DNA from: Mycobacterium sp. ACS4331
GTDB taxonomy: Bacteria; Actinomycetota; Actinomycetes; Mycobacteriales; Mycobacteriaceae
Direction of reading: 5' to 3'
Assembly: GCF_001667265.1 (NCBI RefSeq)
Contig: NZ_LZHW01000031.1
Coordinates: forward strand, 1 to 64,000
Length of the DNA: 64,000 nt
Made by a program: the position numbers and the translations under genes
In this document: positions 35,208-43,820 of the stretch, piece after piece
Layout of the letters: every line of letters begins with the position of its first letter
Position numbering within the stretch: the first letter of the stretch is position 1
The notes under the pieces: generated by a model
Database searches by the model: none
The model's input: the letters and a program-made list of their open reading frames with translations, nothing else
What the model was told of the DNA's origin: nothing

Positions 35208-36521
35208 TCAGGCCACCGGGACGGTGAATGACGCGGTCAGACCACCCTCGTCGCGCGCGGAGAACTGCAGCGTGCCGCCGAGGGCGTCGATGATCTGCTG
35301 CACGATCCATAACCCCAGGCCCGCGGTGCCGCGCCGGTCGGACAGGCTGACGAACTTGCCGGTCAACTCCCCGAGGGCGGATTCCGGCACCCCCGGGCCA
35401 CGGTCGAGGACGTCGACTCTCAGGGCGTTCTCGTCGCGTTCGCACACCACGTCGATGGGCCGGTCCCGGCCGTGCCGCGCGGCGTTCTCCAGCAGGTTGG
35501 TCAACACCCGGCGCAGCCCCTGGGCGTCGACCTGCACCGCGGACACGTCACCGACGGTGCGCACCCGCAGCCGTTGCGGAGCCAGTGAGACGGCGTGACC
35601 GGCCTCGGCGACCAGGGCGGCCACGTCGACGCGGCGCACCCGGCCCGACGAGAACGCGGGCCGGCGGCTCAGATTCACGTCCGACAGCGCGTCGAGCATG
35701 TCGGACAGGTGCCGCGCGTGCCGGCCGGCCAGACCGATGGCGGCGTCGCGGTCGGCCTCGGACATCGGGGTGGTGTCGGTGAGCGCACCGGCCAGCGCGT
35801 CGAGTGAGGCGACGGGCGTACGGAATTCGTGCAGCAGAACCTGCAGGCCCTCCTGCTGTGCCTCGTAGGACCGCAGCAGTCGGGCGCGCAGGTCGCGCTC
35901 CTCCTCGGCGGCGGCGTGCTCGGCCTGGGCCTCGACCAGAGCGTCGACGCGCGACCGGTGTTCGCGTTCGATCAGCACCGCCAACCCGCCGGACAGCACC
36001 GCGATGAACACCATGTACAGCGCCCACCACACCCCCTGTGCCGGTGCCGCCAACGTGGTGTCGGCCTCCGGGGTCCACAGCACGACGCCCAGATATCCCA
36101 AGCCCAAAAACACTGCCAGGAATAGACATTCGGTGAACGTCAGGCGGGCGGCAGAGGCGATGACGGCCAGCGCCAGTACCGCGACGACGGGACTGTTGGC
36201 ACCACCGGTCAGCCCGATCAGGGTCAAGGTGAATATCGCGTCCACTACCGCCACCAGCCACGCGAAGCGCGTGCGGCGCACCTCGAAGCGTGGCTGCATC
36301 ATCAAGGCGGCCGCGTACAGCAGGGCCCCGCCGAGTGCGAGCGTGAGCGGTAGGGGATGCCGGCGCATATCGTCCGGGCCGACGACGGCCAACACGATGA
36401 TGGACAGCACCACCGCGACCCGCACCGCCACCACGACGCGCGCCAGGCCGTAGTTGTCGCCGGTGGGCACCACGAGCGACCGGAGTCGGCGCAACCTGCT
36501 CACGGGGCCGACCTTAGACAC
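35208..36521 (-). CDS. Sensor histidine kinase
   Basis: A 437-residue membrane kinase. Six membrane segments lie between residues 27 and 185 with no large external domain, so the signal is probably sensed in or near the membrane. A coiled linker precedes the dimerisation helix with phosphoacceptor His231 in LLHEFRTP. The ATPase domain has LLENAARHG, DRGPGVP and GTAGLGLW boxes. Start is GTG at 36521, or a second GTG at 36503. It is divergent from its likely response regulator. Confidence 0.9.
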   Translation of the reverse strand: MSKVGPVSRLRRLRSLVVPTGDNYGLARVVVAVRVAVVLSIIVLAVVGPDDMRRHPLPLTLALGGALLYAAALMMQPRFEVRRTRFAWLVAVVDAIFTLTLIGLTGGANSPVVAVLALAVIASAARLTFTECLFLAVFLGLGYLGVVLWTPEADTTLAAPAQGVWWALYMVFIAVLSGGLAVLIEREHRSRVDALVEAQAEHAAAEEERDLRARLLRSYEAQQEGLQVLLHEFRTPVASLDALAGALTDTTPMSEADRDAAIGLAGRHARHLSDMLDALSDVNLSRRPAFSSGRVRRVDVAALVAEAGHAVSLAPQRLRVRTVGDVSAVQVDAQGLRRVLTNLLENAARHGRDRPIDVVCERDENALRVDVLDRGPGVPESALGELTGKFVSLSDRRGTAGLGLWIVQQIIDALGGTLQFSARDEGGLTASFTVPVA

Positions 36522-36583
36522 CGGAGGACGCCATGTCGTGGATATCGCCGACGGCCGCCGGGGCGGGCACTACCATCCGGCGG

Positions 36584-37246
36584 GTGATATCTGGGCCCGG
36601 CCGCACACCCCTCGTCGTGGTGATCGTCGACGATCACGAACTGTTCGCCGAGGGCCTGGAACTGCTGTTCGCCCGCGACTGGGCCGAGCAGTTCGTCATC
36701 GGCGGCCGCACCACCTTCGTCGAGGAGGCCGCCGACCTGGCGACGTCGCGCGACGCCGACCTGGCCATCGTCGACCTGTCCATGCCGCCGCTGGGTGGGG
36801 TGGCCGCAATCCGGCACATCAAGGCGCGCCATCCTCGAACCCGGGTGCTGGCGTTGTCGGGGACGGGGGACATGCAGTTGGCGGAGGAGGCGCTGCGGGC
36901 AGGGGCGGACGGATTCCTGCCGAAGACGCTGCGACCCGAGGCGCTGGTGGGGCCGCTGACCTCCATCGCGGCGGGGCTACGGGTGGTGGATCCCGCCCTG
37001 CTCGACGCACTGTTGTCCGGTACGCGTAAACCGTCGGGCGACGTGCTGACCTCGTTGACGCCGGCCGAGCTCAAACTGTGGGCGCTGTTGTCGACCGGCA
37101 TGGAGACCGCCGACATCGCCGCGCGCATGGTGGTGTCGGAACGCACTGCCAAGCGCATGGTGGCCTCGCTGTTGAACAAGCTGGGGGTCAGCAACCGAAT
37201 CGCCGCCGCCGCGTTGGCCGGTCGCAGCGGAATACTCGACGACTGA
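36584..37246 (+). CDS. LuxR-type response regulator
   Basis: About 220 residues from the GTG at 36584 (an upstream start at 36533 is possible). The receiver domain has the acidic pair Asp16-Asp17 and phosphoacceptor Asp64 (IVDLSMPPL). The C-terminal NarL/LuxR helix-turn-helix is seen in LTPAELKLWALL through ADIAARMVVSERTAKRMV. Likely partner of the divergent kinase. The two starts are only about 60 bases apart, so they may share control. Confidence 0.9.
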   Translation: MISGPGRTPLVVVIVDDHELFAEGLELLFARDWAEQFVIGGRTTFVEEAADLATSRDADLAIVDLSMPPLGGVAAIRHIKARHPRTRVLALSGTGDMQLAEEALRAGADGFLPKTLRPEALVGPLTSIAAGLRVVDPALLDALLSGTRKPSGDVLTSLTPAELKLWALLSTGMETADIAARMVVSERTAKRMVASLLNKLGVSNRIAAAALAGRSGILDD

Positions 37247-37252
37247 GCGCCG

Positions 37253-37444
37253 TCAGGTGACGCGCAGGGCCTGTGCGGGGCACATCGCCGCGGCCCGCAC
37301 GACGGCGTCGTGAGCGCTGTGTGGCGGATCCGGGTCCAGCACGACGACGTGTTCGGAGTCGTCGGGCAGGTCGAAGACATCGGGTGCTGCCAGCAGACAC
37401 TGACCGTGTCCGTCACACAGGTCGTAATCGACGGTGATCTTCAT
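37253..37444 (-). CDS. Small 3Fe-4S ferredoxin
   Basis: A 63-residue ferredoxin starting MKITVDYDLC. The cluster ligands are the two Cys of CDGHGQC plus the Cys in AMCPAQAL, which is the 3Fe-4S pattern of mycobacterial P450 redox partners. It lies 2.2 kb from the second P450, separated by the two-component genes, so it may serve either P450 of the window. It is convergent with the response regulator, six bases apart. Confidence 0.9.
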   Translation of the reverse strand: MKITVDYDLCDGHGQCLLAAPDVFDLPDDSEHVVVLDPDPPHSAHDAVVRAAAMCPAQALRVT

Positions 37445-37539
37445 GGCTGTGAGTATGGAACCACCCCGCATCGGGCGGTCCGGACTGTGCGCGCCAAAGA
37501 TGGCCTGTGAGTGCCAAACTGGGCCGCCTCGCGTCCTCC

Positions 37540-37563
37540 GCGAGCGCCCCCTGGGGCTCTCGC
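37540..37563 (-). terminator. Hairpin downstream of pth
   Basis: GCGAGCGCCCC (37540-37550) and GGGGCTCTCGC (37553-37563) pair at ten of eleven positions. It lies in the 189-base gap between pth and the ferredoxin gene and probably ends the rplY-pth transcript. No gene is seen in the rest of the gap. Confidence 0.45.
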
Positions 37564-37633
37564 GAGCGCCTCACTCTGTACGCGACACGCCGCGGTTCTG
37601 TGTACAAACACGGGCGCTCGCCGGAAAAGGGCT

Positions 37634-38212
37634 TCAGCCCCAGGCGTGCACGACGTTCTGCGCCGGTTCGATGCCCTTCTCGATCAGCAGCTCGGTCGCG
37701 TCGGCGGCCAGTTCGCAGATCGTCGGAACCTCTTTGCGCTCGGCGGCATTGAACTGCTCCAGGACGAACGCCGCGCCGGACTTCTGCCCGGGCGGTCGGC
37801 CGATACCGACCCGGACGCGGGCAAAGTCGTTGCTGCTCAACGCCGAAGCGACGGAGCGCAGGCCGTTGTGGCCGGCCACGCCGCCGCCGGCCTTGAGCCT
37901 GATGCGACCGAAGTCGATGTCCAGCTCGTCATGGATGACGATCACGTCGGCCGGCGCGACGGAGTAGAACTTCGCCAGCGGACCGACCTGGCGCCCGGAC
38001 TCATTCATGTAGACCCGGGGCTTGGCCAGCACAACCGCCCGGCCGCCGACGCTGCCGGTGGCCACCTCGGCGCCGGAGCGCTTGTGCACTTTGAACGTTT
38101 CGCGCATGCGGTCGGCGAGGATGTCGACGACCATGAACCCGAGGTTGTGTCGGGTCTTGGCGTAGTTCGGTCCGGGATTGCCCAGGCCGACCACCAACAG
38201 GGGCTCGGCCAT
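37634..38212 (-). CDS. pth: Peptidyl-tRNA hydrolase
   Basis: A 192-residue enzyme that frees tRNA from prematurely released peptidyl-tRNA. [18 protein letters not shown] holds the catalytic His, HDELDI holds an Asp, and NGLRSV is the typical substrate loop. The ATG at 38212 is preferred over a TTG four codons upstream. It follows rplY by 24 bases, the conserved mycobacterial pair (Rv1015c-Rv1014c). Confidence 0.97.
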   Translation of the reverse strand: MAEPLLVVGLGNPGPNYAKTRHNLGFMVVDILADRMRETFKVHKRSGAEVATGSVGGRAVVLAKPRVYMNESGRQVGPLAKFYSVAPADVIVIHDELDIDFGRIRLKAGGGVAGHNGLRSVASALSSNDFARVRVGIGRPPGQKSGAAFVLEQFNAAERKEVPTICELAADATELLIEKGIEPAQNVVHAWG

Positions 38213-38236
38213 GTTGTCGGACAACCCTTCGTCGGA

Positions 38237-38893
38237 TTACTCGGACTCGGACTCGGCGGCAGCCTCGGCCGGCTCCTCGGCGGGAGCTGCGGCCGCGCCC
38301 TCTTCGCCGGCGCCCTCAGCCTCGAGATCCTCGGCGGTGGGAGCGACGACGACGTTGACCACGAGCAGTTCGGGGTCCGAGGTCAGCGTGACGCCCGAGG
38401 GCAGTTCGATGTCGGCCGCGGTGATCTGGGTGCCGGCCTCGAGGCCCTCCACCGACAGCGTCAGGTGCTCGGGGATCGACAGGGCCTCGGCCTCGATCTC
38501 GATGGTGTTGGCGTCCTGGGTCACCAAGGTGCCCGGGGCGGCGTCGCCCTCGACGGTGACGGTGACCTCGACGGTGACCTTCTCACCGCGGCGGACGACC
38601 AGCAGGTCGGCGTGCTGGATGTTGCGGCGGATCGGGTGGATCTCGAGCGCCTTGGTCAGCGCCAGCTGCTCTTTGCCCTCGATGTCGAGCACGAGGACGG
38701 CGTTGGTGCCGGCGTGGCGCAGGACCGCGGCGAAGTCACGGGCCGGCAGCAGCAGGTGCTGGGGATCGGTGCCGTGTCCGTAGAGCACCGCGGGCACCTG
38801 GCCGTCGCGGCGGGCCTGGCGCGAGGCGCCCTTGCCGGTCTTGGTGCGCACGGTGGCGACGAGATTGTTGGTGGTGGCGGCGGCCTTAGCCAT
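38237..38893 (-). CDS. rplY: 50S ribosomal protein L25 (CTC-type)
   Basis: A 218-residue long-form L25/CTC protein that binds 5S rRNA. The N-terminal L25 domain (about residues 10-95, with [13 protein letters not shown]) is followed by the TL5/CTC beta domain and an Ala/Glu-rich acidic tail of about 35 residues. The tail is common in actinobacteria. The start ATG has an AAGGAGCA site. Co-transcribed with pth. Confidence 0.97.
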   Translation of the reverse strand: MAKAAATTNNLVATVRTKTGKGASRQARRDGQVPAVLYGHGTDPQHLLLPARDFAAVLRHAGTNAVLVLDIEGKEQLALTKALEIHPIRRNIQHADLLVVRRGEKVTVEVTVTVEGDAAPGTLVTQDANTIEIEAEALSIPEHLTLSVEGLEAGTQITAADIELPSGVTLTSDPELLVVNVVVAPTAEDLEAEGAGEEGAAAAPAEEPAEAAAESESE

Positions 38894-39034
38894 GGTGTTG
38901 CTCCTTGTGAAACCGTGTCGAGGATGTGGAGCACGGCAGGAGCAGACAAAACCGCATCGGATGCGGGTCCCCGTCGATAACGGTGGTCAAGCCACCCTCG
39001 CCGTGACGCCCGGCAAGGTTAACGCATCGGCGGG

Positions 39035-39904
39035 TCAGAGCGGAAATTGTGTCCCTGTGAGCTGGGCGGACAGCTCCCAGAGCCCCTCGGCCTTGGCGGT
39101 GCTGCGGGCCAGCGGGCTGCGGAACGTCGGACCCGTCGGCCCCTGCTGGCCGAAACGCGGACCGATCACCGTGTCGCCGGGGACATCCTGCGAGGCCGCG
39201 AACAGTGTCTGCCGCGCCCCGAAGTCGGCGTCGGTGGCGAAGAGGCGGTTGCCGATCGCCATGAATCGCGAACTGAACGCCCCCGTCGAGTGCGTCTGCA
39301 GGTTGGTCGCCGAATAGCCGGGGTGCGCCGCGACCGCCCGCACCGCCGACCCCACGCCGTCGAGGCGGCGCTGCAGTGCGCTGGTGAACAGCAGGTTGGC
39401 CAGCTTGGACTGCCCGTAGGCGCCCCACGCCGAGTAGGGCCGGGTCTTCCAGTTCAAGTCCTTGAGGTTGACCCGGCCGAACAGGTGCATCATCGACGAC
39501 ACCGTGACCACGCGGTCGCCGATCCTGGGCAGCAGCAGGTTGGTCAGCGCGAAATGCCCGAGGTGGTTGGTGCCGATCTGGCTTTCGAAGCCGTCCCTGG
39601 TCAGCGCGAACGGCACGGCCATCACGCCGGCGTTGTTGATCAGCACGTCCACGTCCTCGACGCCGTCGGCGAACTCCCGCACCGAGGCCAGGTCCTGCAG
39701 GTCGAGCCTGCGCACCTCCACCTCGCCGGGCATGCCCGCAGCGGCGGCCGCGCCCTTCTCGGTGTTGCGCACCGCGAGGATCACCGATGCCCCGACACGG
39801 GCCAACTCGCGCGCGGTGACCTCGCCGAGGCCGCTGTTGGCACCCGTGACGATGACGGTGCGCCCGGCGAATGAGGGCAGGTCAGCAGCAGTCCAGGTGG
39901 CCAT
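39035..39904 (-). CDS. Short-chain dehydrogenase/reductase
   Basis: A 289-residue SDR with the cofactor motif TGANSGLGE near residue 18, NNAG near residue 90 and the catalytic YGQSK near residue 152 (upstream SSM supplies the Ser). It resembles the retinol dehydrogenase/WW-oxidoreductase-like branch. A TAGGGT -10 element (39911-39916) ends six bases before the ATG, so the transcript is probably leaderless. It is inserted between rplY and lpqT relative to M. tuberculosis. Substrate unknown. Confidence 0.9.
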   Translation of the reverse strand: MATWTAADLPSFAGRTVIVTGANSGLGEVTARELARVGASVILAVRNTEKGAAAAAGMPGEVEVRRLDLQDLASVREFADGVEDVDVLINNAGVMAVPFALTRDGFESQIGTNHLGHFALTNLLLPRIGDRVVTVSSMMHLFGRVNLKDLNWKTRPYSAWGAYGQSKLANLLFTSALQRRLDGVGSAVRAVAAHPGYSATNLQTHSTGAFSSRFMAIGNRLFATDADFGARQTLFAASQDVPGDTVIGPRFGQQGPTGPTFRSPLARSTAKAEGLWELSAQLTGTQFPL

Positions 39905-39933
39905 GGTGCCACCCTAACGGGGCGCAGAATCCC

Positions 39934-39997
39934 CCGCGAGCAGACACAAACTCGCACGATCCGCCCCCGATCCGTGCGAGTTTGTGTCTGCTCGCGG
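39934..39997. repeat. Perfect 25-base-arm stem-loop between lpqT and the SDR gene
   Basis: Bases 39934-39958 and 39973-39997 are exact reverse complements over 25 bases, with a 14-base centre that itself contains two GATC sequences. It is far longer than an ordinary terminator. It lies about 40 bases past the lpqT stop, so it could end the prs-arsC-lpqT transcript. It may also be a copy of a dispersed intergenic element. Confidence 0.8.
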
Positions 39998-40049
39998 TCA
40001 AGAAAGGGGCTCGCGGTCAAGAAAGGGAGCTCGCGGTCAAGTAAGGGTC
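39991..40049. repeat. Three tandem direct repeats ending in lpqT
   Basis: Three copies of about 19-20 bases start at 39991, 40010 and 40030, each beginning CTCGCGGTCAAG and followed by AAAGGG or TAAGGG. The first begins inside the right arm of the stem-loop. The third contains the lpqT stop codon (40037-40039) and its last codons. This looks like a duplication of the lpqT 3' end. Confidence 0.7.
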
Positions 40050-40687
40050 ACCCTGAAGCCGCCGATGATCGCCTCGATGGCCTCGGAGTCGGCGACGGCC
40101 TGATCGGCCAGGCTCGTCACGGTCAGCTGCACCAGGTAGCGCTGGAAATCCGGCGCGGGGGTGACGGGGATGACGATGCGGCTGTAGGTGTGCAGCCTGC
40201 GGTCGTTCGGACCGGTGTAGCTGCCCTCGATCATCGCCGACGGGAACCCGTCGAAATCGTCGAAGGACTCGCCCAGTTTCTTGAATCCCGGCGACAGCAT
40301 GGCGTCGGCGTTGGCCTGGCGGATCGCGGCCGGGACGTCGAAGCCGCCGTGCAGTCGGAACACCAGCACCTGTGCGGTCGGGTAGGCGCCGTTCTTCGCG
40401 ATGGCCTCGGTCTGCGGGAGCAGGTTCTCATTGCGATACGGCTGCCACCCGGGCGGCCGCACCAGCGTGACCTTGATGTCGGTCAGCTCGGCGGGGGCGA
40501 CGGGCACGCCCCGCACCCCCCGGCCCTCCAGGTACTGCGAGAACGGCACGACGGGAGGTGGTGTCGTCGGCACGGCCGACGTGGTGGCCGAGGTCGACCA
40601 GATGGACTGATAGTCCGGAGCCGGCGCACCGCACCCGACGAGCGCCGCCGAGGCGACGGCGAGTGCCAGGGCCGGCCGCCAGATCAC
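40037..40687 (-). CDS. lpqT: LpqT-type lipoprotein
   Basis: A 216-residue secreted lipoprotein of the mycobacterial LpqN/LpqT family. The signal peptide ends in the lipobox ALVGC, with the lipid-bearing Cys near residue 19. A Ser/Thr/Pro-rich linker follows, then the conserved domain from about residue 50. GTG start, overlapping the arsC stop as GTGA. Matches Rv1016c. Function in the cell envelope is not known. Confidence 0.9.
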   Translation of the reverse strand: MIWRPALALAVASAALVGCGAPAPDYQSIWSTSATTSAVPTTPPPVVPFSQYLEGRGVRGVPVAPAELTDIKVTLVRPPGWQPYRNENLLPQTEAIAKNGAYPTAQVLVFRLHGGFDVPAAIRQANADAMLSPGFKKLGESFDDFDGFPSAMIEGSYTGPNDRRLHTYSRIVIPVTPAPDFQRYLVQLTVTSLADQAVADSEAIEAIIGGFRVTLT

Positions 40688-41028
40688 AGAATCTCGTGCA
40701 CCGCGTCGATCGGTCGGGCCAGTCGGGTGCCCTTGTCGGTCACGACGAAGGGCCGCTCGATCAGGATGGGGTGCTCGGCCATGGCATCGAGCAGTTCGTC
40801 ATCGCTGGCGTCGTCCAAGTTCAACTCCGCATACAGCGACTCGCGCCTGCGCACGGCTTTGCGGACCTCGATCCCGGCGTCGGCGATCATCGCGGCCAAC
40901 TCGGCGCGCGAGGGCGGGGTCTTGAGGTACTGCACGACGGTCGGCTCGATGCCGTTCTCGCGCAGCAGGTCCAGCGTCTTGCGGGACGTGCTGCACTTCG
41001 GGTTGTGGAAGATCGTCGCGTCGGTCAT
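40684..41028 (-). CDS. arsC: Arsenate reductase-like protein (ArsC/Spx fold)
   Basis: A 114-residue thioredoxin-fold protein with the catalytic Cys in NPKCSTSRKTL near residue 12, as in the glutaredoxin-linked arsenate reductases. The C-terminal RPF and RL...RP elements of the substrate site are present. No arsenite pump or ArsR gene is nearby, so a general reductase role cannot be excluded. It begins six bases after prs and overlaps lpqT. Confidence 0.88.
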   Translation of the reverse strand: MTDATIFHNPKCSTSRKTLDLLRENGIEPTVVQYLKTPPSRAELAAMIADAGIEVRKAVRRRESLYAELNLDDASDDELLDAMAEHPILIERPFVVTDKGTRLARPIDAVHEIL

Positions 41029-41034
41029 CGGCGC

Positions 41035-42015
41035 TTAGGCGGATCCGTCGAAAAGCCCAGTCACGGAGCCGTTTTCGAAGACGGCGCGGATGGTGCTGGC
41101 CAGCAGCGGCGCGATCGAGAGCACGGTCAGCGTCGGGAACTGCTTGTCCTCGGTGATCGGCAGGGTGTTGGTCACGATCACCTCGCGGGCCCCGCACTCG
41201 GCCAGGCGCTGCGCCGCCGGGTCGGACAGCACACCGTGGGTGGCGGCGATGATCACGTCGGCCGCGCCGTCCTCCTTGAGCAGCTTGACCGCTCCGGCGA
41301 TGGTGCCGCCGGTGTCGATCATGTCGTCGGTCAGGATGCAGGTCTTGCCCTTGACCTCGCCGACGACACGGTTGGACTTGACCTGATTCGGCACCAGCGG
41401 GTCGCGGGTCTTGTGGATGAACGCCAGCGGAACCCCGCCGAGGGCGTCGGCCCACTTCTCCGCCACGCGCACGCGGCCCGAGTCGGGCGAGACGACCACC
41501 ATGTCGTGGTCGGCGTAGTTCTCCGCGATGTATCCGCACAGCAGCGACTGCCCGCGCATGTGGTCGACGGGGCCGTCGAAGAAGCCCTGGATCTGGTCGG
41601 TGTGCAGGTCGACCGAGACGATGCGGTCGGCGCCCGCGGTCTTGAGCAGGTCGGCGACCAGGCGCGCCGAGATGGGCTCGCGACCGCGATGCTTCTTGTC
41701 CTGGCGCGCATACGGGTAGAACGGCAGGATCGCGGTGATCCGCTTGGCGCTGCCGCGCTTGAGCGCGTCGATCATGATGAGCTGCTCCATGAGCCACTGA
41801 TTCAGCGGCGCGGGATGGCTCTGCAGGACGAAGGCGTCGCAGCCACGCACCGATTCATCGAACCGGACGAAGATCTCGCCATTGGCGAAGTCGCGGGCGG
41901 TCTGCGCGGTGACGTGCACGTCGAGCTCTTTGGCCACCTGCTCGGCGAGTTCGGGGTGCGCACGACCCGAGAACAACATCAGATTCTTGCGGTTGTCGGT
42001 CCAGTCGTGACTCAC
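41035..42015 (-). CDS. prs: Ribose-phosphate pyrophosphokinase
   Basis: A 326-residue enzyme making PRPP from ribose 5-phosphate and ATP. Class I features are the flexible loop region ARQDKKHRGREPIS, the DLHTDQIQGFF segment near residue 140 and the PRPP-binding loop DDMIDTGGTIAGA near residue 230. GTG start at 42015. The first nine residues match Rv1017c from memory. It heads the prs-arsC-lpqT operon, 96 bases downstream of glmU. Confidence 0.98.
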   Translation of the reverse strand: MSHDWTDNRKNLMLFSGRAHPELAEQVAKELDVHVTAQTARDFANGEIFVRFDESVRGCDAFVLQSHPAPLNQWLMEQLIMIDALKRGSAKRITAILPFYPYARQDKKHRGREPISARLVADLLKTAGADRIVSVDLHTDQIQGFFDGPVDHMRGQSLLCGYIAENYADHDMVVVSPDSGRVRVAEKWADALGGVPLAFIHKTRDPLVPNQVKSNRVVGEVKGKTCILTDDMIDTGGTIAGAVKLLKEDGAADVIIAATHGVLSDPAAQRLAECGAREVIVTNTLPITEDKQFPTLTVLSIAPLLASTIRAVFENGSVTGLFDGSA

Positions 42016-42111
42016 TGCTGCGCTGCCCTTGCGGTCGGGGATCGGTACGGGGCAATGGTACGTATGTTCACGCGCGCAGCGTTAACTGCTCGCCAGATTG
42101 GCCGCAGGAGC

Positions 42112-43563
42112 TCAGCCCTGCTCGGCCTCCAGGGCGCGGCGCGCAGCCTCGGCGGCGGCGCTGCCGGGGCGTTTGCGCTCGACCCAGCCCTCGACGGTGC
42201 GCTGTGCGTTCTCGGACACAGCCAGCGCGCCGGGCGGCACATCTTCGCGCAGCACGGTGCCCGCTCCGGTGTAGGCGCCGTCGCCGACCCGCACGGGTGC
42301 CACGAACATCGTGTCCGAGCCCGTGCGCACGTGGGAGCCGATCGTCGTCCGGCGTTTGGTCTCGCCGTCGTAGTTGACGAAGACGCTCGAGGCGCCGATG
42401 TTGCTGTGCTCGCCGATGTCGGCGTCCCCGACGTAGGTCAGGTGCGGCACCTTCGTGCCCTCGCCGATGGTGGAGTTCTTGACCTCGACGAAGGCGCCGA
42501 GCTTGCCGTCCGCACCGAGGTGGGTGCCCGGCCGCAGGTAGGCGAACGGACCCACCGTCGCGCCGGCGCCGATCGTCGACTGCCCGCCGTGCGTGCGCAC
42601 CACCGAGGCACCGTCACCGACCGTGACGTCGGCCAGCGTGGTGTCCGGGCCGATCACGCAGTGGCTGCCGATCGTGGTCGAGCCGAGCAGTTGGGTGCCC
42701 GGCATGATCTGGGTGTCCCGCCCGACCGTCACGTCGACGTCGACCCATGTGGTGGCGGGGTCGACGACCGTCACACCCGAGCGCTGCAGTCGCGCCACCA
42801 GGCGGCGGTTCAGTTCGGCGCCCAACGCCGACAGCTGCACGCGGTCGTTGACGCCGGCCACCAGCACGTGGTCATCGATGTGCTTGGCGTGCACGATCTG
42901 CCCGGCCCCGCGGACGATCGAGATGACGTCGGTCAGGTACAGCTCGTGCTGGGCGTTGTCGGAGGACAACTGGTCCAGCGCACTGCGCAACGCGGCGATG
43001 TCGAACGCGTACACACCGGCGTTGACCTCGCGGATCGCACGCTGTTGCGGCGTGGCGTCGGCCTCCTCGACGATCGCGATGACTTCGCCGTCCTGCGTGC
43101 GCAGGATGCGGCCGTACCCCGTCGAATCGGCCAATGTCGTGGTCAGCACCGTGACCGCGGCCGGTTCGGCGGTGTGCGTGTCGGTCAGGGCGGCCAGCGT
43201 CTCGGCGTCCAGCAGCGGGATGTCGCCCGAGGTGACCACGACGGTGCCGGCGAAGTCGGCGGGCAGGGCCGACAGCCCGCACAGCACCGCATGGCCCGTG
43301 CCCAGCTGCTGGTCCTGGATGGCGATGTCGATCCGGCGGCCAAGCGTGCCCGCCAGGTCGGTCACGACGGGGGCGATGCGTTCGCGCTCGTTGCCCAGCA
43401 CCACCACGAAGTGGTCCGGCGCGACTTTGGCGACGGCGTGCAGGGCATGCGAGAGCATGCTGCGTCCGGCCAGCGTGTGCAGCACCTTGGGAGTGTCTGA
43501 GCGCATCCGGGTGCCCGCACCCGCCGCCAGCACCACCACTGCGGACCCGCGGTGTGTCGTCAT
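42112..43563 (-). CDS. glmU: Bifunctional GlmU (UDP-GlcNAc synthesis)
   Basis: A 483-residue enzyme that acetylates glucosamine 1-phosphate and then couples it to UTP, feeding peptidoglycan and arabinogalactan linker synthesis. The uridyltransferase domain starts with [18 protein letters not shown] near residue 12. The left-handed beta-helix acetyltransferase domain runs from about residue 265 (hexapeptide repeats such as [14 protein letters not shown]). The ATG at 43563 has a GAGGAAAG site. Equivalent to Rv1018c. Confidence 0.97.
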   Translation of the reverse strand: MTTHRGSAVVVLAAGAGTRMRSDTPKVLHTLAGRSMLSHALHAVAKVAPDHFVVVLGNERERIAPVVTDLAGTLGRRIDIAIQDQQLGTGHAVLCGLSALPADFAGTVVVTSGDIPLLDAETLAALTDTHTAEPAAVTVLTTTLADSTGYGRILRTQDGEVIAIVEEADATPQQRAIREVNAGVYAFDIAALRSALDQLSSDNAQHELYLTDVISIVRGAGQIVHAKHIDDHVLVAGVNDRVQLSALGAELNRRLVARLQRSGVTVVDPATTWVDVDVTVGRDTQIMPGTQLLGSTTIGSHCVIGPDTTLADVTVGDGASVVRTHGGQSTIGAGATVGPFAYLRPGTHLGADGKLGAFVEVKNSTIGEGTKVPHLTYVGDADIGEHSNIGASSVFVNYDGETKRRTTIGSHVRTGSDTMFVAPVRVGDGAYTGAGTVLREDVPPGALAVSENAQRTVEGWVERKRPGSAAAEAARRALEAEQG

Positions 43564-43702
43564 GGCCCCTCTTTCCTCACAGCCTTCGGCGCTCGGCGCC
43601 GCCCCCAGCGTGTCATTGTGCTCGCCTGCGTCGCAAAACTGGTGCAGCTTGAGCGGGGGCCTTCGCCAGGGCCGCATGAGGGCCGGGGCGGGGATGTGCG
43701 CG

Positions 43703-43774
43703 TTCCGTCGCCAGGACTCGAACCTGAACTATCTGAACCAAAATCAGAGGTGCTGCCGATTACACCACGACGGA
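43703..43774 (-). tRNA. tRNA-Gln (anticodon TTG)
   Basis: A 72-base cloverleaf on the minus strand. The acceptor arms TCCGTCG and CGACGGA pair fully. The anticodon stem TCTGA/TCAGA encloses the loop TTTTGGT, placing TTG at the anticodon (codon CAA). The T arm contains GGTTCGAGTCC. Discriminator base is A, and CCA is not encoded. Its place upstream of glmU is conserved in mycobacteria. Confidence 0.95.
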
Positions 43775-43820
43775 CTGAGGCGCCCACGGAGTCTATCGGG
43801 TGTCGATAGGGTTGGAGACC

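Noticed and set aside
33124-35598. 824-codon plus-strand ORF over the alcohol dehydrogenase and P450
   Set aside because: It is antisense to two enzymes whose motifs are intact, and is lost when codon bias is considered.
38952-38966. CCGCATC/GATGCGG inverted repeat followed by T bases in the rplY leader, considered as an attenuator
   Set aside because: The usable stem is only about five pairs and the position gives no clear function.
40558-43500. 980-codon plus-strand ORF opposite arsC, prs and glmU
   Set aside because: Antisense to three essential or conserved genes. The composition is His/Gln/Arg-rich with no motif.
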